A DNA stretch of 64,000 nt, from NCBI GenBank assembly GCA_907165135.1, contig OU015568.1, positions 442,501-506,500 of the forward strand, given 5' to 3'. Both the position numbers and the translations under genes were made by a program. How positions within the stretch are numbered: the first letter of the stretch is position 1; every line of letters begins with the position of its first letter. Below are positions 18,701 to 30,285 of the stretch, piece by piece. The notes under the pieces are model-generated. The model made no database searches and was not told the DNA's origin. It saw only the letters and a program-made list of their open reading frames with translations. The DNA is from Oikopleura dioica. Taxonomy: Eukaryota; Chordata; Appendicularia; Copelata; Oikopleuridae.

Positions 18701-21700
18701 GCTTGTACATATCGACAACAACTTTACGCAATGGCGGCTGATAAGAATAACACGATTGAGGATCTACTTGATTTTCACAGACTAATCGAAGGTTTATCCG
18801 TTGAACCAGGCGGTGAACCGAAGGATCCGTATTCTTGGAAGCGATTTGATTCGATGGCTCCGATCAAGTGGAATGATAAATTCGGCTCCAAATATTCCCA
18901 AGCATCCAATATTCTATCTCGTTTGAAAAAAGTCAAAGTTTGGAGCCAAATTTCAGTGTTTTCTCCTTACGCCACGCTGACTCCCAAAAAGTCAAAAAAG
19001 ACTTCCTGATTTGCCTCCCACCTAAAGCCGGGACATCCAACTGGCAAATCGCCCTCGCAAAACTTTCCAAGACGAAAGAAGAAATGGCCGCAAAAGGCGT
19101 CGTGCTTGAGGACGACTCGAATAAAAACGTGTTTTATCCAGCAGCTTTGTATGGCTTTGTTCCGAGGTTTCATACAGTCAAGCATGCTGCGCTGTTGCAG
19201 GGGAAGGAGAAGAGATATATAAATACGAGGGATCCATTTACAAGGGCAAGATCAGGTAAAATATCATATTTTAAATATGAAAAAGAAGTGGTCAAAAGAT
19301 AGAGCTCTGAGACCCTTAGGATCGTCAAAATTTTCTTATGGGCGATTAGTTATGGCCTATTAGTAATAGGCTATTACTTACAGGCCTCCTAAAAGTAAAT
19401 AGATATAATCAACAGCTGGATTTTTGGAAATCTGCATAACAGATGGCCTATAAAACACCTGAGATAGAAGGAGGTGGCGCGCTTTTTATGAAAATAAAAA
19501 TAGCTCTTCAAAATTTTACTTGATTTCAGATTAACAAATGAAAACAAAAATGTATTCAACTTGACTTTTTGTATTCGCACGGCCAAATTCTGCTAAATAT
19601 TTGAAATGAATCGTATATTTTTATAAATCCTGATAATATTGACTGATTTTTAATATAAATGATACTCTCATTCAAAGTTGTTAAAAGTATTTTCAACTGA
19701 CTCTCGATATTCAATTTACCCTTCTTTAATTCTCAATATCTTCCATGAATCATGGAACCATATTATGGACCATGATTCCAAGATTTTGAGATCATCTCGG
19801 GCTTATTCCGACAGAAGAAAGAATCAAAAATGCCCACTAGACATCATCAACGAAAGATTAATTCTTAGATAATGAAACTCTAAATTTCTTTTAGGCTGGA
19901 GAGACAAAATCCAGTACTACCCAGAAGATCCTGCGCACGAAGCAAACAACAGACAATTCAACTCCTATATCGAAAAAGCCCGAAAAGAGCCTGGCCCACC
20001 CGCTCCGCCAAAATTCAAAGTCTCCCTTGAAAAATGGCTGCGAATGCTGGTTCATGACACAAACGACGCGGCAATGAATCAACATTGGAAAGCTCAAGAC
20101 GAATGTTGTCATTTTGTAAGTTCCTGTTTTTTGACCATTCGCTGTCGAAGACTAAGTTCAACGGTTTACCGCCGGTTATGTTTTGACAGCTTCGATCAGT
20201 CATAACATGAACAAGCTTAGTTTTTATGGGAATTCGTAGAATGAGTAGCAAAAACATTATGTTTTCCAAATCTCGTCATTTCCTGACATTGAACACGAGT
20301 TTTCCGAAACGAAAATCTCTTATCTATAATTCTCCGCAATTTTGACGTTATGATGATTTATACTATCTGACAGCAAAATCAAGCGGCAAAATATTCATTC
20401 GAGCCTCGAAAAAATGCTAAAATTGGCAATTTATGAGCGAAAACCAGGCAAAAATGCGACAATTTCGACCAAAATCTTGGTCAGATTTTTGACAAACCAG
20501 ATGTCGACATTCGACCGGCCAGCCAATCAAATTTGAGAAAAAAAAATTGTCCCGAAAGTCGAATTATTTGTTGCATCTTTCAATCTAAGAATATTCTCTA
20601 GTGTGCGATGGACTACGAATACATCATCCACGGCCGTCGATCAGAAGAAGAATGGCCTTGGGTCCTGGACAAGCAGGGCCTGACCGGCATTCTCGAGCTC
20701 GCCCCTCGCTACGGCGGCCCAGACCCCGATTCCGGCTGGTTTCATCACGAAGCCCAAGGATTCGTAGAAATACCAATCGACTTGATAAAAGAACTTTACA
20801 GACGATACTACTTTGACTTCGTCGCTGGAGGGTACTCTCCTCAATTCGTTGAAAAATTCATTAGTGCAGTTGAAGAAGCCCAAAATAACCTAAGATAGAG
20901 TGCGAAAAGTGTTCAAAATGCCAAACAAAAATATTCTGTAAAGCATAATTTTAGCCAAAAGTGTTCAACAAAAATTATTCTATTCATTTTTAAAAGCTGT
21001 AATAAATATTTATTAGAACGGTTTTGACGAAAATTTGCAGGCCCAAAATTCTCCATTTTTAAAAACGCCCATTTTTATATAAAACTGACGTAAGAACCTT
21101 CAAAGCACCAAAAGCTTTATCGTGAAATAAATTTAAGAATCTATCCTTTATCGAAAGCACAAGCGGTCCCCAGAGTCTACTGTAGCCGACCAGATTGAGA
21201 TGTTCTTTTCCGATGAATTCTTCTCGGTAAAATAGTGTTTTCTTGTCGATTTTGACGGATGTATCGATGTAGGCGATGTCGACGGGTTTGAGTTCTTCGA
21301 CGGGAAGGAAGAGGGTAGGGGCTCGGTGGCGAAAACCTCTTTTAATTTTGGTCAAAAAATTAGCGGCAGGATTTTAAAAATCTTGACCAAATTGGTCTTT
21401 CAAGCATAAAGAAACTTTTTTTTCATCAAAAAACTTAAAAATGGTTAAAAATTTCATAAAAATTTCTTTTTTTTTTTTAATAATTTTGGTCAAAAAAATG
21501 ATTTTTGACCAATTCCTGACCCACCAACCATTCGGCGCAACAACTTGCGGAAAAGGCGCTCCATTCCTCAAAACTTCGGCAAAGCTGGGCTCAAGCAGAT
21601 CTGACCCTGACGAGATGCCACTGTCAAGTCTTCCCATCGTACTGATCGAATACTGTGGCGCGGAAATCTCCGATCCATCGTGTACTTCGTGCAGCTCTTC

Positions 21701-21886
21701 GTAAACGGGCTCCTTTGAAAGAGATTTGGGCTCTTTACGGAAGATCGACAGGACGCGGGAGATTTTGCGGCCGAGTTTTGGCTTTTGTTTCTCCGGCGAG
21801 TCGCTCGGGCATTCTAGATTTGTTTCTCTTGGAAATGAAGGTTTTCTCTGTTTCTTACCGTCATAATGATGCTCCACCTCGTTCAT
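15776..21886 (-). CDS. RAP1GAP: Rap GTPase-activating protein homologue, catalytic Asn apparently lost
   Basis: Eight exons (21886-21516, 21338-21098, 17821-17464, 17393-17107, 16904-16622, 16581-16308, 16269-16038, 15994-15776) give 754 residues in consistent phase. The Rap-GAP domain spans roughly residues 110-430: FPQVVAPNGWWV, LFYREEFIGKEHLNLVGYSR, SYDEHSTSKIHNIGLLL, PFSPDLMGEDRVLVYIIVQP and YKISIVADKSVGDFGPKIPE follow the RAP1GAP order. At the position of the family asparagine thumb (HIGND in RAP1GAP, from memory) this protein reads RALAP, so Asn is replaced by Ala. The C-terminal third is Ser/Arg-rich and probably disordered. Intron 1 fits only a GA-AG pair; intron 2 is 3.3 kb and contains another gene. 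Family members turn off Rap GTPases; here scaffolding without catalysis is possible. Confidence 0.88.
18279..20898 (+). CDS. carbohydrate sulfotransferase (type II Golgi membrane protein)
   Basis: Exons 18279-18377, 18479-18608, 18654-18924, 18957-19255, 19895-20115 and 20602-20898 encode 438 residues. A short cytosolic N-terminus is followed by a signal anchor (YIFIGILTILLVYFNYTL). The PAPS-binding sites of the CHST8-14 type are visible: 5'-phosphosulfate loop ICLPPKAGTSNW near residue 190 and 3'-phosphate site NTRDPFTRARSG near 255. The C-terminal NQHWKAQDECCHFCAMDYEY block matches the HW...C..C..YD region of the family. The enzyme should sulfate glycan chains in the Golgi. The fourth exon fits only if a 32-nt GA-AG intron (18925-18956) is removed. 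The whole gene lies in an intron of the opposite-strand Rap-GAP gene. Confidence 0.88.
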
Positions 21887-22132
21887 ATTTATTTAGAAAG
21901 TGGCGGGAAGAAAACTTGGAATGCTCTGAGCTCGCTGCTAAATTCGCGTATTACCGCGGCGTGAAATCCATCCGCCAAATTGCGTGCCACATGGTGCGCG
22001 ACCACAGGCAGCGCGTGGCAAAATGTTTACCGTAAGTCAATGTAATAAATCACCGGTAAATTGAGATATTGATGTCATTTATTAAAATCTTAAGAGCCTG
22101 TAGTTTTATTTTTAGGAAGGGAAAACGGGGTC

Positions 22133-25100
22133 TTATTCGTTGTTTCTCCACAATTCGTCGAAATCGGGGGCAGTGACGCTCGAAAATTTGCCGATATCGG
22201 AGGTCAGTTGGGTGGCCGTGGAGTGTTTTGGAAGCGATTGCTACAATAGAAATTCTTGATAAGGATTTTTTTCATCAATCCATCATGGCTTCCCATTGGT
22301 CAAAATGATCAACAGTCGATTTTCGACCAATAGAAACTCGAAGAAGCTGATGGAAAGAGCTATTAAGGACCCCCCGTCAGCTTTTTTCGAAAAATCGATT
22401 TTCGGAATTTCAAAATTTTGACCCCGGAAATGGATTCTACGTGTCAAAAAACGTTTTTGATGCTGCATTTTTTGGGGGTCTATCTCGACTCTAACACCCT
22501 CAAAATCGCGTTTGAAAATTGGACTTTTCGTCGAAAAATGACGAAAATGTGCAATTTTTGGTTCAATTTTTGAGTTTTCTTGGTCAAAACTTGCTTATGT
22601 CAAGATTTTATACTTAATCTAACTTCCAGACGCATTCAGAACAAAAATATGGCATTTTTGAAAATTTTCATTTTTTGAAGAAAAAAGCTGACGGGGGGGG
22701 GGTCCTTAACTATTCACTTACGAAAGAAGTAGCATTCTGAAGATTCATTACTGACATGTGAGATGGGTCACGTGCGTAGCCAGTTGCAGTTACTCGGCCA
22801 TCCGGGTCATTTCCAGCGACGACTCGTGCCTTGAAAATCTGTCAACAAAGAATTAATTTTTTCTTTCCTACAATTGCTGGACTTCTTGGTAGCTGCACCA
22901 CGCCGCCATTGGTTCTGTAAGTATCAGAATATCTCGGCACCGGCTCGTATGTATCCTTGCTCTTCTTGTATCTCACACAGGCGAGGACTGTTATCGACAG
23001 AATCGTCAGCAAAACAAGCAATACCGTCATGACAACAGTAATCGTGCACTCCTTGGTCTTGCACAGCTCTTCTTCAGCAATTGGGCAGATTTTGCAACAA
23101 TGACCTTCGGCGAAAATCGGTTCCAAGCCACTTTCACAGGCTTCGATTGGAGGACAGGGGTCGACAAAACAGCTGATGTCGCCGCGAAGACATTGGCAAG
23201 TCGTACAGACATCCTAAATTGTTGGTGAAATGAGGAAGGAATTTCTAGCAATACTCGTTTCCAAGTGGTTTCAGAAAGTCTGTCATTCATTTCATTGTCG
23301 ATACAACTGTCTTCCAAATGCTTTCGAAAATTATTTCACCAAAAAAATTCTTAATAAAAATGCCTTCAAAAGCAAGTCCAATCCCTGGCGGCGTAAAATC
23401 AATACAAATCGGGCAGCATGTATCTTTTCTGATGACCGGATTTTCGCAATCCACTGGTTCGCAAATTTCATTGCGGCACACGATCTCTCCGCCATCGCAG
23501 TAACAACTCTTGCAGTTTGAAACTCGCCAACTTTGTCCATGTTCGATCGCTCCTTTTTCTTCGCTGATACAGAGGCGGTGGTTGAGAGGATTGGAGATTT
23601 CGCAAATTGGACAGCAGCTAGAATTTTCAGCTATTTATTTGGAAGAATTTTTGGCTTCTGCGCTGACTAATTTTTCTTCTTCAATTTCGACCTTCGGGAA
23701 CAGTCTATTTTGAGTCAATGGTATTTGACGATAGGTCAGTTGTTAGTCTCAAGAATCCTGACATTTTCGACGTATTTGCTACGTACTTTGTCGTAATGCC
23801 CAAAAATCTTTTTGAAGGGTGCTTTTCACGCAAGAAAGCTAAAAATCTACCTTCCGGGAATCAGTATTGGCTCATCACAAGTGACCGGTGGGCAGACATG
23901 ATAGGAGCACATGACAAAAGATGCCATACATCCGCAAATGAAGCAATTTTCTTCTGTTGGTCGCCAAACTTCTCCGTTGACTAGACCTAATTCGTCGCAT
24001 TTTTGCTAAACGATTGCCATAATGCGAAAAAAGGAAAAAATACCGGTTTGAAGAAATCGGCTGATGATGTAGAAATTTCAGTAGAATTCGTATTTTCAAC
24101 TAAAGTCAAACACTGTGGGCAGCATGAGTCTTCAGGGAATACGACAGCTTGACAGCCGGAGACATCTGGGCATTTGATCAGGTTGCAGAGAATCGAGCCT
24201 TCGTTGTTCTCATCGAAGCCGGAATAGCAGAAGCATAGATGACAACCTTTGATTTTGTTAGCGAACTTATTTTTACCGGGTTTAGAACTGCAAAGGATGT
24301 ATACATTAAGTTTTTAGAATCAACTTCAAAAATTATCAAAAATATTTTATTTCAAAAATTCTTCCCACAATTATGGTTTTCAGAAACAGTTCCTGATTTC
24401 CACATCTCCCCCTCTTTCTTCTTACTAGTTCCCACAGTACAAACGCTTCCCGCCCTTTTCTCAGTCAGCGCCGTGTCATTTTCATTTTTCTTCCTGCAGC
24501 GGCAAATTCGACATCCGCTGTCGTTGATCACCATGCCGTGCGGGCAAATGAGCTGCGTCATGACTCCGAAAGTGTCACGTGATTCGCAATTGAAGGACGG
24601 ACATCGGCGGCATTGGCAAATCTCGCAACCGTAGTTGTCCTGGCGATAACCATAAGGGCAGACTAGACGACATTTCAGAATTAAAAAGTTGTTGAAAGCG
24701 ATAAGTTTTTATCGAAAAGGTAAAAAAGGAAAGAATCGCATCGTCACTTACTCTTGACACAGTCACCCAGGTTCGGGCACTTGAGCGGAGTTTTCTGGCA
24801 TTTACAAAGTTTGCATTTCGTAGTTGGATCGCGCTTGAATCCAAACCGGCGACAGGTCTTCTGACAGCCGGATAGCGACGGGCATCCGTCTTTGGTGATA
24901 ATTTCTGACGACGAACTCAGTCCGTCCTCGTAAGTGTAGTCGGGGCAATGACAGATTTCGCAGTCGCGGGAGTCGAACTCAATTTGGCATGGAAATACGC
25001 AGCGGGGCATCCTAGAAATATATTAGGAATAAGAATTCTTATTATTTTTACAAACCTCGGACAGGTGTCTTCTTCAAATATAAAATAATCGTAGGTCTCA

Positions 25101-26527
25101 CACTCAGCCCTGCAGCACTTATCAAAATGCGCCTTGTCCTTCTTTTCATAATTCTGACACGTTTCCGGGGTACAAGCAAACGCCTCACAGTCAGTTCTAC
25201 CATCCGCCTTGCAAGTGCATTTTGTACACTCATCCGACCACCACGTATCTCCGACTTTTCTCAGCTGCCCGTCGAGCTTGCCACAGAAAGGAGTCACCTC
25301 GGAAATCGACGAGTCAATGTTTAGGTCAGAGAGGCCGCCGCATTTTTCTACGTCGCAGCAGGTTCCGGGAATTCCGTTTCCTTGCTGAAGCAGAATCTTT
25401 GGAGTTCCATTTCCGCAGAGGGTTCTCGGGCAGGGTTTGCAGATGCAGCTATCGGGCTGTGGACAGCATCCATCATCGCTCCATTCGCCTGATTTTAAGG
25501 GTTGGAAAATGCGTTTGAAGCTCTAAGGAAAATGAGACTTCTGATTGGCCCCTGCAATCTATGCTCGATTTTGATTGGCTTGCATCCGCATGAACCAGCC
25601 CTTAAATTAATGCACCCTTTCCTGGTAGAATTTCACTATCAACCGGACACGAAATTCTCCTATTCTTATATCTCGGACATTTTCTCTTCTCACATCTTCT
25701 GATAAGCGCCAATTGGCAATCCTCAATCGTCAGGAATGGAAATGGGTCGATGCAACTCTGTTCTTGGCGACATTCACAAGTATTCTCAACAATTTCGCAG
25801 CCTTTGAAAACGAACATTTTGCAGCTGTCATTTTCGGTCTATCACCGAGGATCTTTTGTATAAGAAAAATGAAAGGCTTGAAGGTTTGACTCCTTCAGAC
25901 AGTTAAGAGTCAGGAAAATCTTCCAGCTTGATTTGATAAGGTCAACTTTCAAGACAAATTCCCTGAGAATCTTAAAAAGTCTGACTCAAGGAGAATTTCT
26001 TCTTAGAAAAGACCCTTCCCATTAACGACTTGCAAGTGCCAATAACATTTCCATCATTATTCAAGCTGCTTGGAATCACGCAATACAGTCCCTGATCCGG
26101 CGCACATTGACCACTGAGTCCATACATTCCTCCACAAGACTCTCCCTCCGTCTTCCCGCAGATTTTGCAGCAGTGACAGCTATCAAAAACTTTTCTTCCG
26201 TCACAATCATCATTTTCTGCTGAGCAGCGTCGCTCGTATATCGTTCTTATCAAAATGGTACTCTTTGTTCTTTTTGTAGAATATAATTTTTGACTGATGT
26301 TTTAGATAGAAATAGAACAGACCTTTTCTTATCTATTTTTATATCTTTCTACATTTGTATTAACTTGCTTGACCTAAACTAGTCAAGACTAGTCAATCGA
26401 TTTATCAAAAGACTTTCCATAAAAAGACTACAGTACCAAAACTAACAGAGCAATCTTCTGGCAAACAACTGAATCCAACCACTCTCTGTGCAAATATCTC
26501 TAGCAAAAAAATGAACAAGAAACTCAT
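22133..26527 (-). CDS. CRIM1: CRIM1 homologue: IGFBP, antistasin and VWC domains, one membrane helix
   Basis: Starts with a signal peptide at 26527 (MSFLFIFLLEIFAQRVVG, then CLPEDC) and an IGFBP-type domain (CCKICGKTEGESCGG) about 26236-25990. Then come the CEIVENTCECRQEQSC block near 25790, Cys-rich VWC modules (GDTWWSDECTKCTCKADG near 25250; EVWRPTEENCFICGC near 23970; VSNCKSCYCDGGEIVC near 23510; DVCTTCQCLRGDISC near 23210), and antistasin-like repeats (FDSRDCEICHC, INDSGCRICRC) at about 24960-24480. A membrane helix (VVMTVLLVLLTILSITVLAC) near 23020 is followed by a cytosolic tail ending at 22133. Vertebrate CRIM1 binds BMPs at the cell surface. The last three exons (23213-22872, 22838-22722, 22240-22133) are well fixed; several middle junctions are unresolved. 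A transposon-like element sits in the last intron. Confidence 0.85.
22363..22709. mobile_element. MITE-like element with TTAA ends
   Basis: A 347-bp element lies in the last CRIM1 intron. Its ends are inverted repeats: TTAAGGACCCCCCGTCAGC on the left and its reverse complement on the right, with only the C/G run differing in length, extended by poly-A/T. Both ends are TTAA, which would suit a piggyBac-type TTAA target or a longer palindromic end. No coding capacity. A diverged pair of relatives lies at 47238-47730. Confidence 0.75.
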
Positions 26528-26707
26528 GCTCGAAAAATGGAGAAAAAAGCTCAGTAAGAAGAAAGGGATGACGCGGGGATTGAGTCTGAACTTGACCTTG
26601 TCACCTGGTTGGACCCCCTGCGCGGATTCAAGAGAGAGAGAGAGACTCGATTTTGAAATTGAGAATTTGAAAAATTTGAATTGTGCTTTATTTGGATTGT
26701 ATTCTTT

Positions 26708-27286
26708 TCAGGGCTGCTCTTGGCAAGATGTTCGGAAGTTATCAGCAGTCGGGGCCATTCGGCAGTAAGAACAGGCAGACACTTCCATTGCGGAGACACA
26801 GTCGTAGACTCTTCCCCAGCCGAGGGATTCCCAGTGGACGTTGCAATGCTTAAATATATAAATAAGAATATAGCGGGCAAATATAGGCGTGTCTAATTAT
26901 CCATAAGTCTGAAAATAAAATATTTAATTGCGGATCTTCTTTTAAGTTTTGTATTTACAAGAACATTGTATACTAATATCCCAACTAAAAAACCTGAAAC
27001 ATCAAGAATCAAAATATACCTTGACATGAACTTCTCCCCGGCCACTGCCTCGAATGTCGGCCATTCTGTTGCATCGAACACTAGTCACGCCCGAGATTCC
27101 ACGGCCATGCAGATCTCCCTAGAAACAGCGTTAATTTCACCTCTTCCTCTCATATTTAACCTGATTTTGAGCAGCAGTAAGGGCTTGAGAAACAGCGTTC
27201 AAATAAAACTGGCTATTGGAAGCTTCGGAGGGAAATTGAGGGCCGAAAGCAGAGGCAGAAGCAGCGAGGGTCGCAAAAATCTTCAT
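26708..27286 (-). CDS. small secreted cysteine-rich protein, 121 aa
   Basis: Exons 27286-27161, 27118-27020 and 26848-26708 (phase 0 throughout) encode 121 residues. The N-terminus is a signal peptide (MKIFATLAASASAFG). The mature part has TSVRCNRMADIRG and, in the last exon, seven or so cysteines in HCNVHW, VYDCVSAM, ACSYCRM and FRTSCQEQP. A TATA box lies 56 bp upstream of the ATG. It sits 180 bp upstream of CRIM1 on the same strand, so a shared transcript is possible. Unrecognised family; a secreted matrix or signalling protein by inference. Confidence 0.65.
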
Positions 27287-27341
27287 GATGTTTTCTTTCT
27301 TTTTTTCTAGTGTCTTGTCTTTTTTGGCAAAGACGGCTTGG

Positions 27342-27348
27342 TTTTATA
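27342..27348 (-). promoter_or_regulatory. TATA box
   Basis: TATAAAA on the minus strand, 56 bp before the start codon of the small secreted protein gene; the only clear TATA I noted at such a distance. Confidence 0.5.
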
Positions 27349-27579
27349 TCGCGGCGATGGAATGAGCAAACAAACAAATTGATTTCGAAAGAGTGTTTAG
27401 GATTTGAAGAAGTTACTCAGCAACACATGACGCACATTGAGGAACACAAGACGCGGAACACAAGATTCTCAAAAGTTTCAAGGACCAATTTATATCAGCA
27501 TAGATTCTGGCAGCTTTTTCGAAATTATCAGGCTCTCCAAAAGTATTACAAAAATATCCTGGTACAGATTGGACCTTTG

Positions 27580-27632
27580 AACGCTTAGGGTTAGATTTAC
27601 CCTTGGGTTGGTTAGGGTTAGGGTTAGGCCCT
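27580..27632 (+). repeat. interstitial telomere-like tract
   Basis: Contains CTTAGGGTTAG, a degenerate stretch, then GGTTAGGGTTAGGGTTAGG: several (TTAGGG) units in a gene-dense region far from any visible chromosome end. Confidence 0.8.
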
Positions 27633-27907
27633 TACATTTTTTCTGAAATCTGATTTGCCCTACCGGCAATCTGCGGAAATCTTATTTGTCTTAAATTTGA
27701 CCAAAATTTTGGTAAAAATTTTTTGTCGAATTGAGCCATCTCCTCTCATTTTAGAATAAAAAATCAATCAGTTGCTATTAGCATTTACTGAGTATTTCAA
27801 GGATTCAAATTAAAAAATAGTTTATTCACAGAAAGGAAAGAAAGACGTATCTCTAACTGAATTTGGAAAATGATAAAAAAATACAAAATAAAATGGCAGT
27901 TTTCCGT

Positions 27908-28162
27908 TCAGGCAAATCGGGTGTTTATAAATCTGCTATCCGCACAGCATAATTGCACCAGGCTAGGGCAGCTTCTTCGTATAAGTTCTTCAGAACTGTT
28001 CAATCCTCGTCGAGTTCTAGCGGTCATGATCTTCGGACATTTGTTGCAGATCTGCCTTCCATGAGTCATACAAAGAGCAGAATGAAGATGTGCCACTCGC
28101 TTGTCTCCGAAACACTCACAAAACGAAAACAAGAAAAGAAATTGGAAAAGAAGAAATTTCAT
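27908..28162 (-). CDS. 84-aa secreted cysteine-rich peptide
   Basis: A single-exon frame from ATG to stop. The first 20 residues (MKFLLFQFLFLFSFCECFGD) are a strong signal peptide. The remainder has six cysteines arranged C-x7-C-x2-C ... C-x5-CC, plus basic pairs (ARTRRG, LIRRSC) that could be cleavage sites for proprotein convertases. Length and layout suit a secreted peptide hormone, toxin-like or antimicrobial peptide. The spacing is not that of insulin or relaxin. I do not recognise the family. Confidence 0.55.
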   Translation of the reverse strand: MKFLLFQFLFLFSFCECFGDKRVAHLHSALCMTHGRQICNKCPKIMTARTRRGLNSSEELIRRSCPSLVQLCCADSRFINTRFA

Positions 28163-28476
28163 TCTCTATCTTTTGATTGAAGTTTTTTTCAAATTCTGAA
28201 ATCTAATTTGGACAGTTTCTGGAAAGAGGTATTCCCGGTTAAATAGTCCGATCACGAAGCGCGAGCGCCATCATTTGTCCGAGAGTTTTATGAACACGCT
28301 GTTTTCAAGGCCCTTGCCGAGTCAATTATTGAAGAAAATTAGGGTTCTCAAAGGAATTTTTTATTGCTTGCTCTTTCGAACTCTTTGCGTGGATTTTCGG
28401 ATTTTCGGAAAAAAAATATATTTTGAGATCGAAAAATAGAAAGATTTGCTTTTTCTGGTCTCGCATCTGCTAGTCT

Positions 28477-29815
28477 TCAGACACAAAAATCCGCGGGAAC
28501 CAAAAGAAGGACAGGAAGGTAAGTTGAGACAGTGTTTCCGATGATTTCTTGATTGACCATTTCATCCCCTTCAAAGTCAAGACGAACAATCGCATAGGGA
28601 TCGTTGTAGCCAGAAACCAGGAAAATTGAATCGTTGTACATGATTGCTGATCCGCGGGCGTCAGCCTTGAAGGTTATCAATTTTTGTTCCAGTTTTCTGA
28701 AGACTTACATTTTGAAGATCCCCGATTTGTGTCCAAATTTCATCTTGAAGAAGCCAAATCGCCGTTTGGGAAAACCAGTCATTCCCCTCAAAAAATCCTC
28801 CTCCCGCGAGCAAAACACTTCCACTAGGTAGCCCGATCAAAAAGTGATTGCCGGTTCGCCCCGGAAAGTCGTCCAAAGTAGACCAACCAGAAGAGCTCGG
28901 ATCATCAGTGAGTCTCAGAGTTTCGACTATATTCTCATAAGTTTTCAAGGAGTTTCCAACAGTCAATGGTTGTCCCTTATAGAAGGCAAGTTTCCCGCCA
29001 CCGTGCGGATATCTGGTTGAATTTGTGTAGACAGAGATTGTCGTGTCAAATATTTCACATCGTTGCGGACTCATACTATATTGAAAGCAAATTAAAGCTT
29101 TAGTCCCGTTGTCAATAGTCAGCGCGGCAGATTCTTGTTTCATTGGGTTGATTAATTTTGGAACCTGTTCTATCCACTCGCAGCCAACCAATTTCGCAAT
29201 CTTGAAATTATTTTCATTAAAATTTTGACTCTAAAAATTCTGGTTACTTTCATTGTATTTTGCCCACCAAAGATGTAAAGCTCATTCTTTATAAGAGCAT
29301 GAGGAGCCAATTCAAGGTAGTCGTCCCTCGGTGCTGAAATGGTCGCTTTCGTACTCGTCTGTCCGTCGAAAGAAATCGAGAAAGCCTCGTTCACGTCCGC
29401 GCCGATAACCAGAATACCCACAGGACAGAGGGTATTTTCGCAGTTATTGCATCCTTCTTTACAGTCAGCTCCACAAGGACAGCCGTTCCGGCAATCTGGG
29501 GAAGATAATAACTCACTTCTCTTAGGACTTACTGTCGTATTCCCTATCGCAAATGGATTGACAGTATTCCGTCTCACAGAGGAGACGGCATCGATTGAAT
29601 TCTAGTCTGCAGATTGACTCGCATTCTATTTGCAAGTGCTCATCACTAAAATTATTGTTTGATTCATGCAGAGCAGTTTATTTTTATGTAACTTACGGGC
29701 ACTTATCTTCTTTAGCTACAATAGCACTTCTATTCTCAATCGACGGGCGTGCTCTGAAGCTACAGTTAGCGCGAAACACGCCCTCGAAAAATATGAAAAT
29801 GCTGAGAAATCTCAT
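28477..29815 (-). CDS. secreted kelch-like protein with Cys-rich N-terminus
   Basis: Exons 29815-29697, 29645-29533, 29495-29248, 29200-28709 and 28665-28477 encode 386 residues. After a signal peptide (MRFLSIFIFFEGVFRANC) there is a Cys-rich segment of about 70 residues (ECESICRLEFNRCRLLC, RNGCPCGADCKEGC), then kelch-type beta-propeller units marked by ELYIFGGQNT, LPSGSVLLAGGGFF, IWTQIGDLQN and IFLVSGYNDP. The number of blades is low (four to five visible), so the propeller may be incomplete or diverged. Probably extracellular. The exon phases all agree, which supports the model strongly; function is unknown. Confidence 0.75.
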
Positions 29816-29869
29816 CTAAGAAATGATATTCAAAATCGTTATAGTTTTTCAGGAGTACAAGTCGATTGA

Positions 29870-30285
29870 TATGCAAATATTCAAAACGCCCTCGAAACCG
29901 ATTTGATATTTGACTACGCATAAAAATATTTAGCACCGGATAATTTAACTGTTTTTTGACTTTTTTCTAGAAAGATTTTTTTCTTCCTTGTTATCGAAAA
30001 TCTGAAATTCAGTTTAAAAAAATGGTAATTATCTTAATAGAAATCATGAGTGTAACTGTCGAATAAATTACTGCTTGTTTGGGCAGAGGACTCTGAGATG
30101 AGTTATTCTTTATTTGAGTCTCCTTTTGTCTGCACAGTGTAGTGCTAACACAAGCGCTACCACAATGGCCTCGAATTGTGCTTATTGACCAACAGGAGGA
30201 GTTTCAGATTTTCAAAACTTACGAGTTCAATAAAAAAGCAAACAAATACTAATTTTTGTAGAAGAAGGCAAAGAGTTTTACGAGC
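29870..30285. other. intergenic, no supported gene
   Basis: AT-rich spacer between divergent genes; no confident frame or RNA seen. Confidence 0.5.

Noticed and set aside
21374-21515. Extension of the first Rap-GAP exon to its stop
   Set aside because: The frame becomes Lys/Ile-rich low-complexity sequence and the GAP domain continues in the next exon.
27908-28162. Insulin/relaxin peptide
   Set aside because: The cysteine spacing does not fit the B and A chain signatures.
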